DNA from: Methanobacteriota archaeon
Lineage (GTDB): Archaea; Thermoplasmatota; Poseidoniia; Poseidoniales; Poseidoniaceae
Assembly: GCA_002707335.2 (NCBI GenBank)
Contig: PAMN02000016.1
Location: 1 to 15,785 of the forward strand
Direction: 5' to 3'
DNA length: 15,785 nucleotides
In this document: piece by piece, positions 1 through 7,700 of the stretch
Numbering within the stretch: the stretch's first letter is position 1
Layout: each line of letters begins with the position of its first letter
Notes under the pieces: generated by a model
Databases searched by the model: none
What the model was told of the DNA's origin: nothing
What the model saw: the letters and a program-made list of their open reading frames with translations, nothing else
Position numbers and translations under genes: made by a program

Positions 1-209
1 AACATTAAATCGATTCCATGCGCTTTTTCTGGAAATCCTTCGTGTTTTTCTTTATCTATCCTTTCAAGATACTTGTCACTTGTATAATACTCATTTTCAT
101 CTTTTTCACCTTGAACTTTTATCAGAGATTTATCAACGCTTTCAAACCAATCTGAGTAATCATTCAACAAGTTAATTAAATCTTTATTTTTTATTTCTAT
201 GCTATTCAT
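1..209 (-). CDS. Partial CDS, N-terminal 69 codons of an unknown protein
   Basis: An open frame begins with ATG at 209-207 and runs without a stop to the window edge, so the C-terminus is missing. It begins MNSIEIKNKDLINLLNDYSD and stays rich in Lys, Glu and Asp, with a YYTSDKYLERI stretch near residues 42-52. The ATG overlaps the TGA of the glycosyltransferase-like gene as ATGA, a typical translational coupling signal, and a GAG-containing purine stretch lies just upstream. The overlap and the shared strand make it a real member of the operon. No signal peptide, membrane segment or known motif is visible in the part present. I do not recognise the family. By position it belongs to the accessory end of the fibre block, but function cannot be inferred. 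Confidence 0.75.
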   Translation of the reverse strand, partial: MNSIEIKNKDLINLLNDYSDWFESVDKSLIKVQGEKDENEYYTSDKYLERIDKEKHEGFPEKAHGIDLM

Positions 210-901
210 TTTTTTCTCGGTATAGGTTGATGATATATTACAGGCTCTGATCCTTCGAGCTCTTTATCTTCGTACACATAAACGAAATTCCATTTTGCAT
301 CTGGTTTTGGAAAGTAAGATCTTTTTATCTTGTGTTCAGTTTTATTTTGTAACCACCAATAAGTCCACATATCCCATTTTCTTAAATATTCTGGATATAG
401 ATCTGTGTTCCAATTCCATTTACCTTCGTCTTGTTTACAATATAAAAGCCACCACTGTTTCATAAAGTTAAGAGTTTGTGCTTCATTATTATATATGAAT
501 AATCCACAATGGTCAGTAAGTTCTCCACCTTTAAACTTTGATTCTATCGATGCGGCGTATCTTCTTGCTTTAGTTATCGTTATATCAGATTCTACGTTAT
601 GTTGATCAAATATATTCTTAATATCGTCATGCTCAACATACGTGTCACAGTCTATATAACACGTTAGATTATATGGAGTTTTATCTAAAGCCCAAAGCTT
701 TGCGCGTTTATGATATGGAACGTTTTTTGTTATGATAGTATCGAATAAATTACTATCACTTTTTTTTATCCACTCAGAATGAGTAAATAAAGTGATGTCA
801 GCTTCAGGCCAATAGTCTTTAAGACTTGTTGCTGAGAATCTAGCTGCATGTATAAATTCTTCATATTTACTTGCTACGTAAATAAATCCATTATTTTTCA
901 T
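206..901 (-). CDS. Putative glycosyltransferase, GT-A fold, DxD motif
   Basis: The 231-residue protein starts with a beta-strand/helix pattern (GFIYVAS, then EEFIHAARFSATSL, then ADITLFT near 35-40) typical of nucleotide-sugar-binding GT-A enzymes. A DCD triplet at residues 84-86, inside CYIDCDTYVE, fits the DxD motif that holds the metal and sugar nucleotide. HCGLFIYNN near 131-139 resembles the acceptor-side strand of such enzymes, and a late His lies in VIYHQP near 221-226. The C-terminal half is rich in Trp and Tyr. There is no signal peptide, so it should act in the infected cell's cytoplasm. The start overlaps the previous gene by 11 bases and has only a weak ribosome site. Phage-encoded enzymes of this kind may modify a virion protein or a host surface glycan; here, next to fibre genes, the former is an inference. 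Donor and acceptor are unknown. Confidence 0.75.
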   Translation of the reverse strand: MKNNGFIYVASKYEEFIHAARFSATSLKDYWPEADITLFTHSEWIKKSDSNLFDTIITKNVPYHKRAKLWALDKTPYNLTCYIDCDTYVEHDDIKNIFDQHNVESDITITKARRYAASIESKFKGGELTDHCGLFIYNNEAQTLNFMKQWWLLYCKQDEGKWNWNTDLYPEYLRKWDMWTYWWLQNKTEHKIKRSYFPKPDAKWNFVYVYEDKELEGSEPVIYHQPIPRKK

Positions 902-1307
902 GTTCTAATGTTATCAGTGCTGATGCAAAAGCTGTTACTTCAATTAACGTTTTAGCTTTTCTTATTTTAGATTTAAGTTCTCTATTCTTTGAATTTTTAA
1001 TCATATCGATATCAAAGGCATCTAACTTGGCTTGAAACAAGGCATCAACTTTCATTCTTTCAACTTCATCACGTTGCATCTGCTTTTTTTTCTCATGTTC
1101 TTCACGAGCTTCTGCTAGAGCACCATCGGTTAATTCATCAATTTGTTGTGAGGTAAAGTTGTTGAATATTTCTTTCCAGTCTGGATTACCTTCTTCGGTA
1201 TCAGTTACAGCAGCAATCTGTGCAGATCCATCTTCATAATGAAACTCACACATAACCTGAGTTTTCTCGTCGTTACCCCAGTAAGGATTTTTAATGATTC
1301 TTTTCAT
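891..1307 (-). CDS. Unknown 138-residue protein with a charged coiled coil
   Basis: I chose the ATG at 1307-1305 because a GGAG ribosome site lies six bases upstream. A TTG four codons earlier overlaps that site and is unlikely to be used. The protein begins MKRIIKNPYWGNDEKTQV. Residues 1-45 look like a small beta domain (VMCEFHYEDGSAQIAAV), a pattern reminiscent of short N-terminal domains in tail-fibre assembly or chaperone-like proteins, though I cannot assign a family. Residues about 52-95 (QQIDEL through the EEHEKKK region) and 100-120 are strongly helical and charged, consistent with a coiled coil. It sits directly after a repeat-rich fibre-like gene and overlaps the glycosyltransferase-like gene by 11 bases. 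A fibre-assembly chaperone is a reasonable but unproven idea from this position. Confidence 0.7.
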   Translation of the reverse strand: MKRIIKNPYWGNDEKTQVMCEFHYEDGSAQIAAVTDTEEGNPDWKEIFNNFTSQQIDELTDGALAEAREEHEKKKQMQRDEVERMKVDALFQAKLDAFDIDMIKNSKNRELKSKIRKAKTLIEVTAFASALITLEHEK

Positions 1308-1313
1308 AATAAA

Positions 1314-1317
1314 CTCC
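1314..1317 (-). promoter_or_regulatory. Ribosome binding site that fixes the start of the 138-residue protein
   Basis: Read on the minus strand the sequence is TTGGAGTTTATTATG. The GGAG core is followed by six bases and an ATG. The in-frame TTG overlaps this core, so the longer reading of the gene would begin inside its own ribosome site. Confidence 0.7.
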
Positions 1318-1325
1318 AATAATAA

Positions 1326-2348
1326 TTAAGCGACTCTCACCCATAATTTTGCCGAAGAAACATTTTCTGTAGATGACTGCACTGTTAAGCCAGTGAAACT
1401 CCCAGTAAAGAAACCAGTAAACGTGCCAGTAAACGTACCAGTAAAAAATTTAGTTCGGCTACCTGAAAAACTTCCAATAAAACTTCCAGTAAACGCTTGG
1501 AATCTATTATATGTTGAACTAAAGAATCCAGCGAACGTGTTAGTGAAAGTATTGGTAAAGGTGTTTGAAAAACTACTTGTATAGCTTTGATTAGCTACTT
1601 GATGTCTGGTATCTGTAAAAGTGTCACCCATTTGTACCCATGTTCCACCGCTAGTTGGTGCGTTTGCTTGTACTTTATAAGTTCCGATTCCGTTTGCTAC
1701 TATTCTATTTCTTAATCGAGGTGTAAACTTTTTAATTTCCGTATCAGTCATCTCTCTCAATGAACCACTGCTAACTACAAACTTTAAAGGCCTTACGGTT
1801 GTAGGAGTGGATGCGGGCGCAGACTTTCGCCAAAGTTGTGAAGTATTTGTACCACCTGATATTTTAGTGTCTGTGATAGTTCCTTTACTTACCCAAGTTC
1901 CGTCTGTAGGAGCAGATGGCTGTAGCTTGTAACTTCCTACTCCGCTACCATATAAATTTTGTTGAGTTGAAAAAATAAAATCATCGTTTACTTCTGAGTC
2001 TGACATGCGTTGTATATTTGCTGAGTCATCAAGTGCTACTGGTCTTATAGCATTAGTGATACTTTCAGAAGCAGATTGCAAATCTTGGTAGAAATTAAAA
2101 GTAGAAACTGTAGTTACTGATGTTCCAACTGGATGTGTTCCTACAGCATCTGGTCTTTTAGTATCAACAAAAGAGCCTATAAGAGTCAAGCCTGATGTTG
2201 ATGCTGGATTTACAGCGAGAGTACCTACGCCTGAATCAAGAGAATTAAAGTCTGTAAGAATAACGTGTTCGATATAGTCTTTATCAGAAGAATCCATCTC
2301 CTGAATAACACCGCCTGAAGATGTTTGTTTAAGGACTATGTCCGCCAT
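1326..2348 (-). CDS. Repeat-rich fibre-like structural protein with FTGx tetrapeptide tract
   Basis: This 340-residue protein appears to be a virion fibre or baseplate-periphery protein. After an N-terminal region (MADIVLKQTSSGG) two related modules are visible at about 101-177 and 186-339. Both contain an R-(M or EM)-(S/T)-D-(S/T)-E-(V/I) segment, a G-(V/I)-G-(S/T)-YK-(L/V)-Q segment, a TWV segment, a TDT turn and an LW near the end. In the second module a tract of about 65 residues sits between the TDT turn and the final LW. It is made of (F/Y)-(T/S)-(G/N)-x tetrapeptides at residues 256-320. Such tracts are familiar in marine T4-like structural proteins and suggest a regular beta-solenoid or fibrous fold. 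A GGAG site lies before the ATG, and only three bases separate it from the previous gene. There is no catalytic motif. The role in host contact is inferred from composition and position. Confidence 0.7.
   Translation of the reverse strand: MADIVLKQTSSGGVIQEMDSSDKDYIEHVILTDFNSLDSGVGTLAVNPASTSGLTLIGSFVDTKRPDAVGTHPVGTSVTTVSTFNFYQDLQSASESITNAIRPVALDDSANIQRMSDSEVNDDFIFSTQQNLYGSGVGSYKLQPSAPTDGTWVSKGTITDTKISGGTNTSQLWRKSAPASTPTTVRPLKFVVSSGSLREMTDTEIKKFTPRLRNRIVANGIGTYKVQANAPTSGGTWVQMGDTFTDTRHQVANQSYTSSFSNTFTNTFTNTFAGFFSSTYNRFQAFTGSFIGSFSGSRTKFFTGTFTGTFTGFFTGSFTGLTVQSSTENVSSAKLWVRVA
1389..1583 (-). repeat. 12-base repeat tract encoding (F/Y)(T/S)(G/N)x tetrapeptides
   Basis: On the plus strand the recurring word is close to CCAGTAAACGTA, repeated with divergence. 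In the encoded protein, aromatic residues fall every four positions at 256, 260, 264, 268, 272, 276 and 280. After a shift of two positions they continue at 286, 290, 294, (298 is Arg), 302, 306, 310, 314 and 318. Gly or Asn holds the third position of most units. Confidence 0.85.
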
Positions 2349-2351
2349 AAT

Positions 2352-2981
2352 TTAAGCTCCAGCGCCGTGGATAGTTTTCAGTGTACTTCCATTAACGTCT
2401 TTAATTAATAAAGTTGATAAAGTTTTAAGTTGAACTGAACTTACTGCATCATCTCCAATTTTATCTTCAGTAACTGCATCATTTGCAATCTTAGCAGTAG
2501 TAACATTTCCATCAACTATTTTTACAGTACCTACTGCATTAGTTCCAAGTTTAGGACCAGTAACATTTCCATCAGTTATTTTTGCAGTTGTCACAGCGTT
2601 TGTAGCTAATTTGGCTGTAGTAATAGACGTAGCTTCTATCATCGCGGTGTTAATGGTGTTCGACGGAATAAAAAATCTTCCTTGTGAAGAATCAAGACCT
2701 ATACCATTTGCACTGTCCTTTATAAAGAACCCGAGTACGGAAGAACGTGTAACACCAGTCTGTCTGGCTTGAACGTAACTCGAATCGATAAGGTTAATAA
2801 TATCGGCAGAGTCTGTTTTCTGTACTATACCGTTTACAAAATTAATTGCTTGTACTATGTCAGAATCATTTGACGCTCCAACGTTAAGCTGTGTTATATC
2901 GCCTAAATGACTCGATATCGTATTAGACTTAGTGACAAGCGTTGATACTGGATCAGATAAGTTTATAATTGTTTTAGCCAT
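2352..2981 (-). CDS. Fibre-like structural protein with decapeptide repeats
   Basis: The 209-residue protein has an N-terminal region of about 100 residues that is rich in Asp-Ser pairs and includes IDSSYVQARQ near 65-74, a motif I associate with marine phage structural proteins. From residue 111 to 190 the protein is built of ten-residue units of the form T-T-x-K-(I/L)-x-x-x-x-V, for example TTAKITDGNV and TTAKIANDAV. It ends LKTIHGAGA. Repeats of this type are common in phage tail-fibre shafts and usually form elongated trimers. The ATG overlaps the small upstream gene by eight bases, indicating coupled translation. There is no signal peptide, membrane segment or enzymatic motif. A fibre or fibre-connector role is likely; the exact location on the virion cannot be told. 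Confidence 0.72.
   Translation of the reverse strand: MAKTIINLSDPVSTLVTKSNTISSHLGDITQLNVGASNDSDIVQAINFVNGIVQKTDSADIINLIDSSYVQARQTGVTRSSVLGFFIKDSANGIGLDSSQGRFFIPSNTINTAMIEATSITTAKLATNAVTTAKITDGNVTGPKLGTNAVGTVKIVDGNVTTAKIANDAVTEDKIGDDAVSSVQLKTLSTLLIKDVNGSTLKTIHGAGA
2412..2651 (-). repeat. 30-base repeat encoding eight decapeptide units
   Basis: Residues 111-190 of the 209-residue fibre-like protein form eight units in perfect ten-residue register. The six central units (121-180) follow (T/G)-x-x-K-(I/L)-x-x-x-x-V with no insertion or deletion. Units alternate between endings of the NAV and GNV type over much of the tract, which suggests a 20-residue super-repeat. Confidence 0.85.
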
Positions 2982-3183
2982 TTAATTTCTCTACAATTTT
3001 TGTTAACATTTGTTTTATATCACTAACTTCATTTTTTAATTCATTAATTTCATTTTGTTGTTGTCGTCTTTGTTTTTTTCTAATTTTTGCTTGCTCTATT
3101 TCGCTATTATTAACATTAAGCACGATACCTGTATGTGTATCTTTAATATAACCACCATGTCCTTTTACTTTTAAAAACGTCAT
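2974..3183 (-). CDS. Small protein: short basic N-terminal domain plus C-terminal coiled coil
   Basis: This 69-residue protein begins MTFLKVKGHGGYIKDTHTG and continues IVLNVNNSEIEQ. From about residue 34 it becomes a highly charged helix (RKKQRRQQQNEINELKNEV), with hydrophobic residues in heptad-like spacing through DIKQMLTKIVEKL. Its ATG shares one base with the TAA of the upstream gene (TAATG), and its end overlaps the next gene by eight bases, so it is firmly embedded in the operon. I recall similar short KGHxxxxKDxxTG proteins near structural genes of marine T4-like phages, but no established function. A small virion component or oligomerisation or assembly factor for neighbouring fibre proteins is plausible. 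Confidence 0.72.
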   Translation of the reverse strand: MTFLKVKGHGGYIKDTHTGIVLNVNNSEIEQAKIRKKQRRQQQNEINELKNEVSDIKQMLTKIVEKLNG

Positions 3184-4754
3184 TATACGCTCAACGCTAT
3201 CCCTCTTAAACTTTGGAATCTTGGTACAAGAGCTTGATTAGTACTTCTCATCACAATTTTAAGTTGATATTTAGTAAAAGCAGTTAAAAATCCACCTTGA
3301 CCGCCGATTAGGTATCTATACTCTCTAAAAATATTTGGATTATTATCTTTTGGTAGTATATTTTCTGGTGTTACTAGTGTAAATGTTTTTGTATCAATTT
3401 GTTCGTCTGAAGTCGCAGTTCTAAAATATAATTCAAAATCACACACATCAGGTACGTTGGCATCTAATAATACTCTTATACCTACCGCATCACTAGCAAG
3501 AGTTATTATCTTAGTCAAATGTTTTGCTGCTGAGCTTCCAAGGTTTGCTGCTGTTTCGTTTACAAAATTAATTGGCACATTAAATCCGGAAGTTGCAGAG
3601 GAGTCTTGTTTATCAATAACATTACTCACCAAAGACATTGAAGCTCTTTGGAGGTCAATCATTGGAGACACATTTGAGTCACTGGTGGTTAATTTTAATT
3701 GGACGTCAAGAGACTTATTACCAGCTCCTAAGTTTGCTGTTTCTGAAGAATCGTTTGCTACTATATAAACTTTACTGGCAATATTATTTTCATTTAACTT
3801 GATTGCTTCAAAATCACTAGCTTTTTGAAACGCTGTTTCAGTTCCTGCAAAAGACTTACCAGTCGTGGCTTTCATGCCAGCTTCTATAGAAGTTGTTTTA
3901 GGATTCAACGAAGTTATGTTTGGATATGCTAAGCTGTAAGGTAGATTTCTGTCAGCAAGTATACTGGATCCTCCTCCTACTTCATCAGAGTCTGCAGACG
4001 AATCAGCAGCAAAGGTATATCCAGTAAAATCTCTTGCTATAACAGTTCTTGCTCCATTTATACTTGATGCATTCATTCCTCCAACACTTGTTACACCACT
4101 TATTGTAACCTTATCGGCTACTTGTAAACCATGGTTCAAATGTCTTACTCTTATTGTATTTTGGCCTGAGGTTGTTGTAATTGGATTTGGATTTAACTTT
4201 CGTTTTGGAACTGAAGCATTGTGTAAAACTAAACTTGCAGATGTGTGTTTAAATTTTGCTTGGTGAAGAACAAAACTTAAATCTTGGTTTTGCGCTGGTG
4301 TGAACGTTGCACCATTCTGTGAATAAAATAAACTACCACTTACCGGATTTTTATTAACTCTTTGCTCAGTTGAACCAAAAGTAAATTCATTTATTTCGGC
4401 TATGTATATTTGATATTCTTTAGAGTCTGCAACAACAACTAAAGCGAAATCTTCTTTGCCTTTTAAAAATATAGGTTCGTCGAAAGTAAAAGAAGTTGCA
4501 GTTAAATCGGGTCCTGTAGTATCAACGTTAACGCTTGAAGCTGCTAAAACAACCTGTGAACCAGGTATTATTTGAGAGGCCGAAGGAAATCCGTTATCCA
4601 TGGGTCTTATTTGAATCTGAACCGGTAATGAAGCGTCTTTTGCACCAAAGAATAAATCTACTTTGGTGCAATATATTCCGTTAGGCTCATCAACATAAAA
4701 AGACTGAGCTATAGGCTGTTTATTTGCTACATATCCTTGCGTTGTTATTGCCAT
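3183..4754 (-). CDS. Virion structural protein, partner or C-terminal module of the DUF4815-type protein
   Basis: This 523-residue protein opens MAITTQGYVANKQPIAQSFY. It then carries IYCTKVDLFFGAKD (27-40), VQIQIRPMDNGFPSA (45-59) and FTFDEPIFLKGKEDFALVV (89-107). This block is familiar from large baseplate-periphery proteins of marine T4-like phages. A separate beta module of about 60 residues is inserted near 192-252 (HLNHGLQVADKVTISG, then a YTF strand), a pattern of small Ig-like or beta-sandwich insertions in phage structural proteins. The C-terminal half is mixed beta and lacks catalytic motifs. The ATG lies ten bases inside the upstream gene and is preceded by AGAGG, so the two are probably co-translated in a fixed ratio. 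It likely works with the preceding giant protein; the exact site on the baseplate is inferred. Confidence 0.75.
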   Translation of the reverse strand: MAITTQGYVANKQPIAQSFYVDEPNGIYCTKVDLFFGAKDASLPVQIQIRPMDNGFPSASQIIPGSQVVLAASSVNVDTTGPDLTATSFTFDEPIFLKGKEDFALVVVADSKEYQIYIAEINEFTFGSTEQRVNKNPVSGSLFYSQNGATFTPAQNQDLSFVLHQAKFKHTSASLVLHNASVPKRKLNPNPITTTSGQNTIRVRHLNHGLQVADKVTISGVTSVGGMNASSINGARTVIARDFTGYTFAADSSADSDEVGGGSSILADRNLPYSLAYPNITSLNPKTTSIEAGMKATTGKSFAGTETAFQKASDFEAIKLNENNIASKVYIVANDSSETANLGAGNKSLDVQLKLTTSDSNVSPMIDLQRASMSLVSNVIDKQDSSATSGFNVPINFVNETAANLGSSAAKHLTKIITLASDAVGIRVLLDANVPDVCDFELYFRTATSDEQIDTKTFTLVTPENILPKDNNPNIFREYRYLIGGQGGFLTAFTKYQLKIVMRSTNQALVPRFQSLRGIALSV

Positions 4755-7700
4755 TTTAATGCCTCTTTCATACTTATAAGTCTACCTATTATTCGCCAAG
4801 TAGGTCTTAGTAATGCGATTGAAACAATTTCAAACGCTTTTTGTTTGTTTGTAAGCTTAATATTGTTTTGCTTTGATCTATAATAATTAGTTAAGAACTT
4901 TCCTATATTATTATATATTTTATTTTTACCAATTAAAGCTGCTAGCTTCGGACCATAAGCATCATAACCTTTCATTAAGTATGGATCATCCCTTCTTAAT
5001 TTTATGCTATATTTTTTAATTATGTTAAAATGATCGTCATTTATTAAACCATTATTGTAAACTGCCGTACACACCCATGAGTCAGCAGTATGACCATCTG
5101 GACCGTCGCTGCCACCACCGCCACCATCACCGTCACCTTCATTATGATTGTAAAATGGATCATGAGGAGGTTTAAAAGTATAAAATTGAGGCATATCGCT
5201 TATATGTTGTGTATTAGATGGACGTCCAGTATTAGATATCGAGTTTGGTAAATCACCTTCTGGGCCTGTTGTCCAACTACCAGTTTCAATAGTATTATTG
5301 ACAACATCAGGTGGATCATCACCACCACCGCCACCATCACCTTGATAGACTGCAAATGTTCTTAAATTTTGCCCTTGAATATTTAAGACTCTCGTAGATG
5401 AATAAGTTGCTTTCTTTGTATCAAGAAAGCCAGTAGCTGTATAAGTTGCTCTGGCGATTGAACCAGCATTTTTTTCATTATCGACACTAATATCTAAAAT
5501 CTTAAACTGGTGAGCTCCTGTTCTAAATTTTAAGTTATCGTTATTTGGTACTATAAAAGACCCTGCTATTTCACCATTTGTGTCAGTAGTTAAAGTTGTA
5601 CTACCGTCAGGATGTGCGGTTGCACCTTTTAAAGTATTTCCAAAATCTGAATCAGTGTCTGAATAAAATTGAAAGCTTTCTGATCTAGCAAAACTAGATA
5701 TGTCAGTTCCATCTAAAAGAGGAAACACTCTTGTGTTAGGTCTCATGCCAGTCGCTTTAAAAAAGACTTTGCGTGATCTCATGAAAGGTATAAAAGCTGT
5801 CTGTAACACTTTATCTTCAATTAAATCAAGTACTGTTTCTTCACTTACCACTCTGTTTACCACACCACTTTGTATGTTGGTTCTTGCACCTACTGATAAG
5901 TTTTCAATTGATATACCGCCCCAACTCCATGACCAGTTATTCCAGTTAAATGCGTTTCTTGTCGCTAGTCTAGTTCCACCAGAAATAATTTTGTCTTGTT
6001 GTCTATTAACATCTCTCCATTCATCTGAAGCAGGCGATAAATTAAGTAAACCTTCATATATTACCACTGAGAAAGGATTAATTTGTATTGCTTTACTTGC
6101 TTTGTTTTGATTTATATATGGAACCTCGTCATAAGCAATATAAACATTATCACCTTTTCTTATGGTATTTGTAGATGAAGCTGAATCATAAAGAAGTCGT
6201 ATGTTGTCTTCAGTAAAAGCTGGTCTTAGATTTTGTTGTATAGGATCAATAGCTGCTCTATGAGCTTTATCTACTCTAGCTAAAGACACACGATGATCAG
6301 CAAAATTATCTACAAAAAAACCAGTTTTTGTTCTATCCGTTCCTGAAGAATCTAGAACTTGTAAATGCTTTGTATCGATTTCAAGTAAATTTAAGGCTGT
6401 AGTTTCTTCTATTCCACTAACTCTTTTTTCAAGTTGTGCTATATCTTTCATAGTAAAACGTTTATGATCAATCTTTGCAACTTGAACATCTGAATCGTTA
6501 TCAGTGTTGGCTCCAAACGTAATATTATAAAGAGCAAGTGATTGATCTGGTTTTGCAGGAGGAACAGGATTAAAACCAGGAGCTCCTTTAACTAGCGTTA
6601 TTATACCTTCTCTATTAATAACAAGTTTTGAAGATTGAGCTAAATAATATTCAGTGTCTGCGGTTACTAGCGTTCCAGGTTGAGGCATCTCGATAACTCT
6701 TGCTCCTAGTCCACTATTAGCAAATTCACCGGCAGAATCCATGACAGATCTAAAATCTAAATAATCTCTTAATCTAATAAATCCTCCATTTGAGAATCTA
6801 TATGACGGTATTTTATCGTAATCAACTTGGCCAGTGTATGAGTTTACTGCAAAAAAATCTCCAGAAACACCATGATTAAAATGCCTATAGTTAATAAATA
6901 CGCTTCCACTAGGCGCTGTATGATTATCTTTTAAGAGCAATCTTCCAAGTGCATAATGATGATCTCTTTGTCCATCATCAAGTTCGAACCTGTTGAAATA
7001 ACTTATATTACTGTCACCGCCTTTAAGAATTTGGCTGACATCAAATATGTCTGCTTTATTTAATGGTAAAAACTTTTGTCCTGCTCCATCTGAATCAATG
7101 CTTACTGTTATGGCTTTTGTTGTTAGCGTTTTTGTTTTTATAGTCGCTTGCCCTTTGTTAACATATGCTAAAATTTCTACAGCTGAGCTTGCATTTGCAG
7201 AACCAAATCCTACAGTAGATGATGTACTACCAGCGCCTGATGCAGTAGCATTAATCATCACATCACTATCTATTTTAGATGCAATCCAATCACCGGTATT
7301 AGTAAATGTTTCACCTGTGGCTGATAGTGATATAGCTAAATTACCAGCGCCGTCGGTGGTACCAGTAAATCTTCTTTGAACCGCAAATGATATATCAGTT
7401 AGTGACTTAGGTCTAGATCTTGATACTCTAAATAAAGAAGTACTAGCAGCGGTTTCTTTTAACACTGCTTTACTGCTTTCAAGCTTTGGCCTGAAATAAC
7501 TAGATGTACTCGTTCCGATACTCTTGACATCTCTAAAAGCCTTTGCTGAATTCATTTGAACATCGAACAAGTGGTAATTAAGTTCAGTACCGTTTTCATT
7601 AACAGCTTTGACTCTTGCTGTTCCAATAGTATTGCCAGTATAATCTAACCCGTCTTTCAGATCTAATTTTTCAAAAACATTAATATTAGGAAGACCTCGC

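Noticed and set aside
1308..1319. TTG start that would extend the 138-residue protein by four residues
   Set aside because: The TTG overlaps the GGAG ribosome site that is well placed for the ATG at 1307.
1393..1584. Plus-strand open frame with Lys-Pro-Val repeats
   Set aside because: It is the mirror of the tetrapeptide repeat on the other strand, has no ribosome site, and lies wholly inside a well-supported gene.
5101..5340. CCACCA-type repeats considered as a tandem-repeat locus or regulatory element
   Set aside because: They are explained by Gly/Asp-rich linkers of the large structural protein.
5700..6110. Plus-strand open frame of 136 codons
   Set aside because: It lies within the conserved part of the 1368-residue protein and is opposite to every other gene; no promoter or coding signature of its own.
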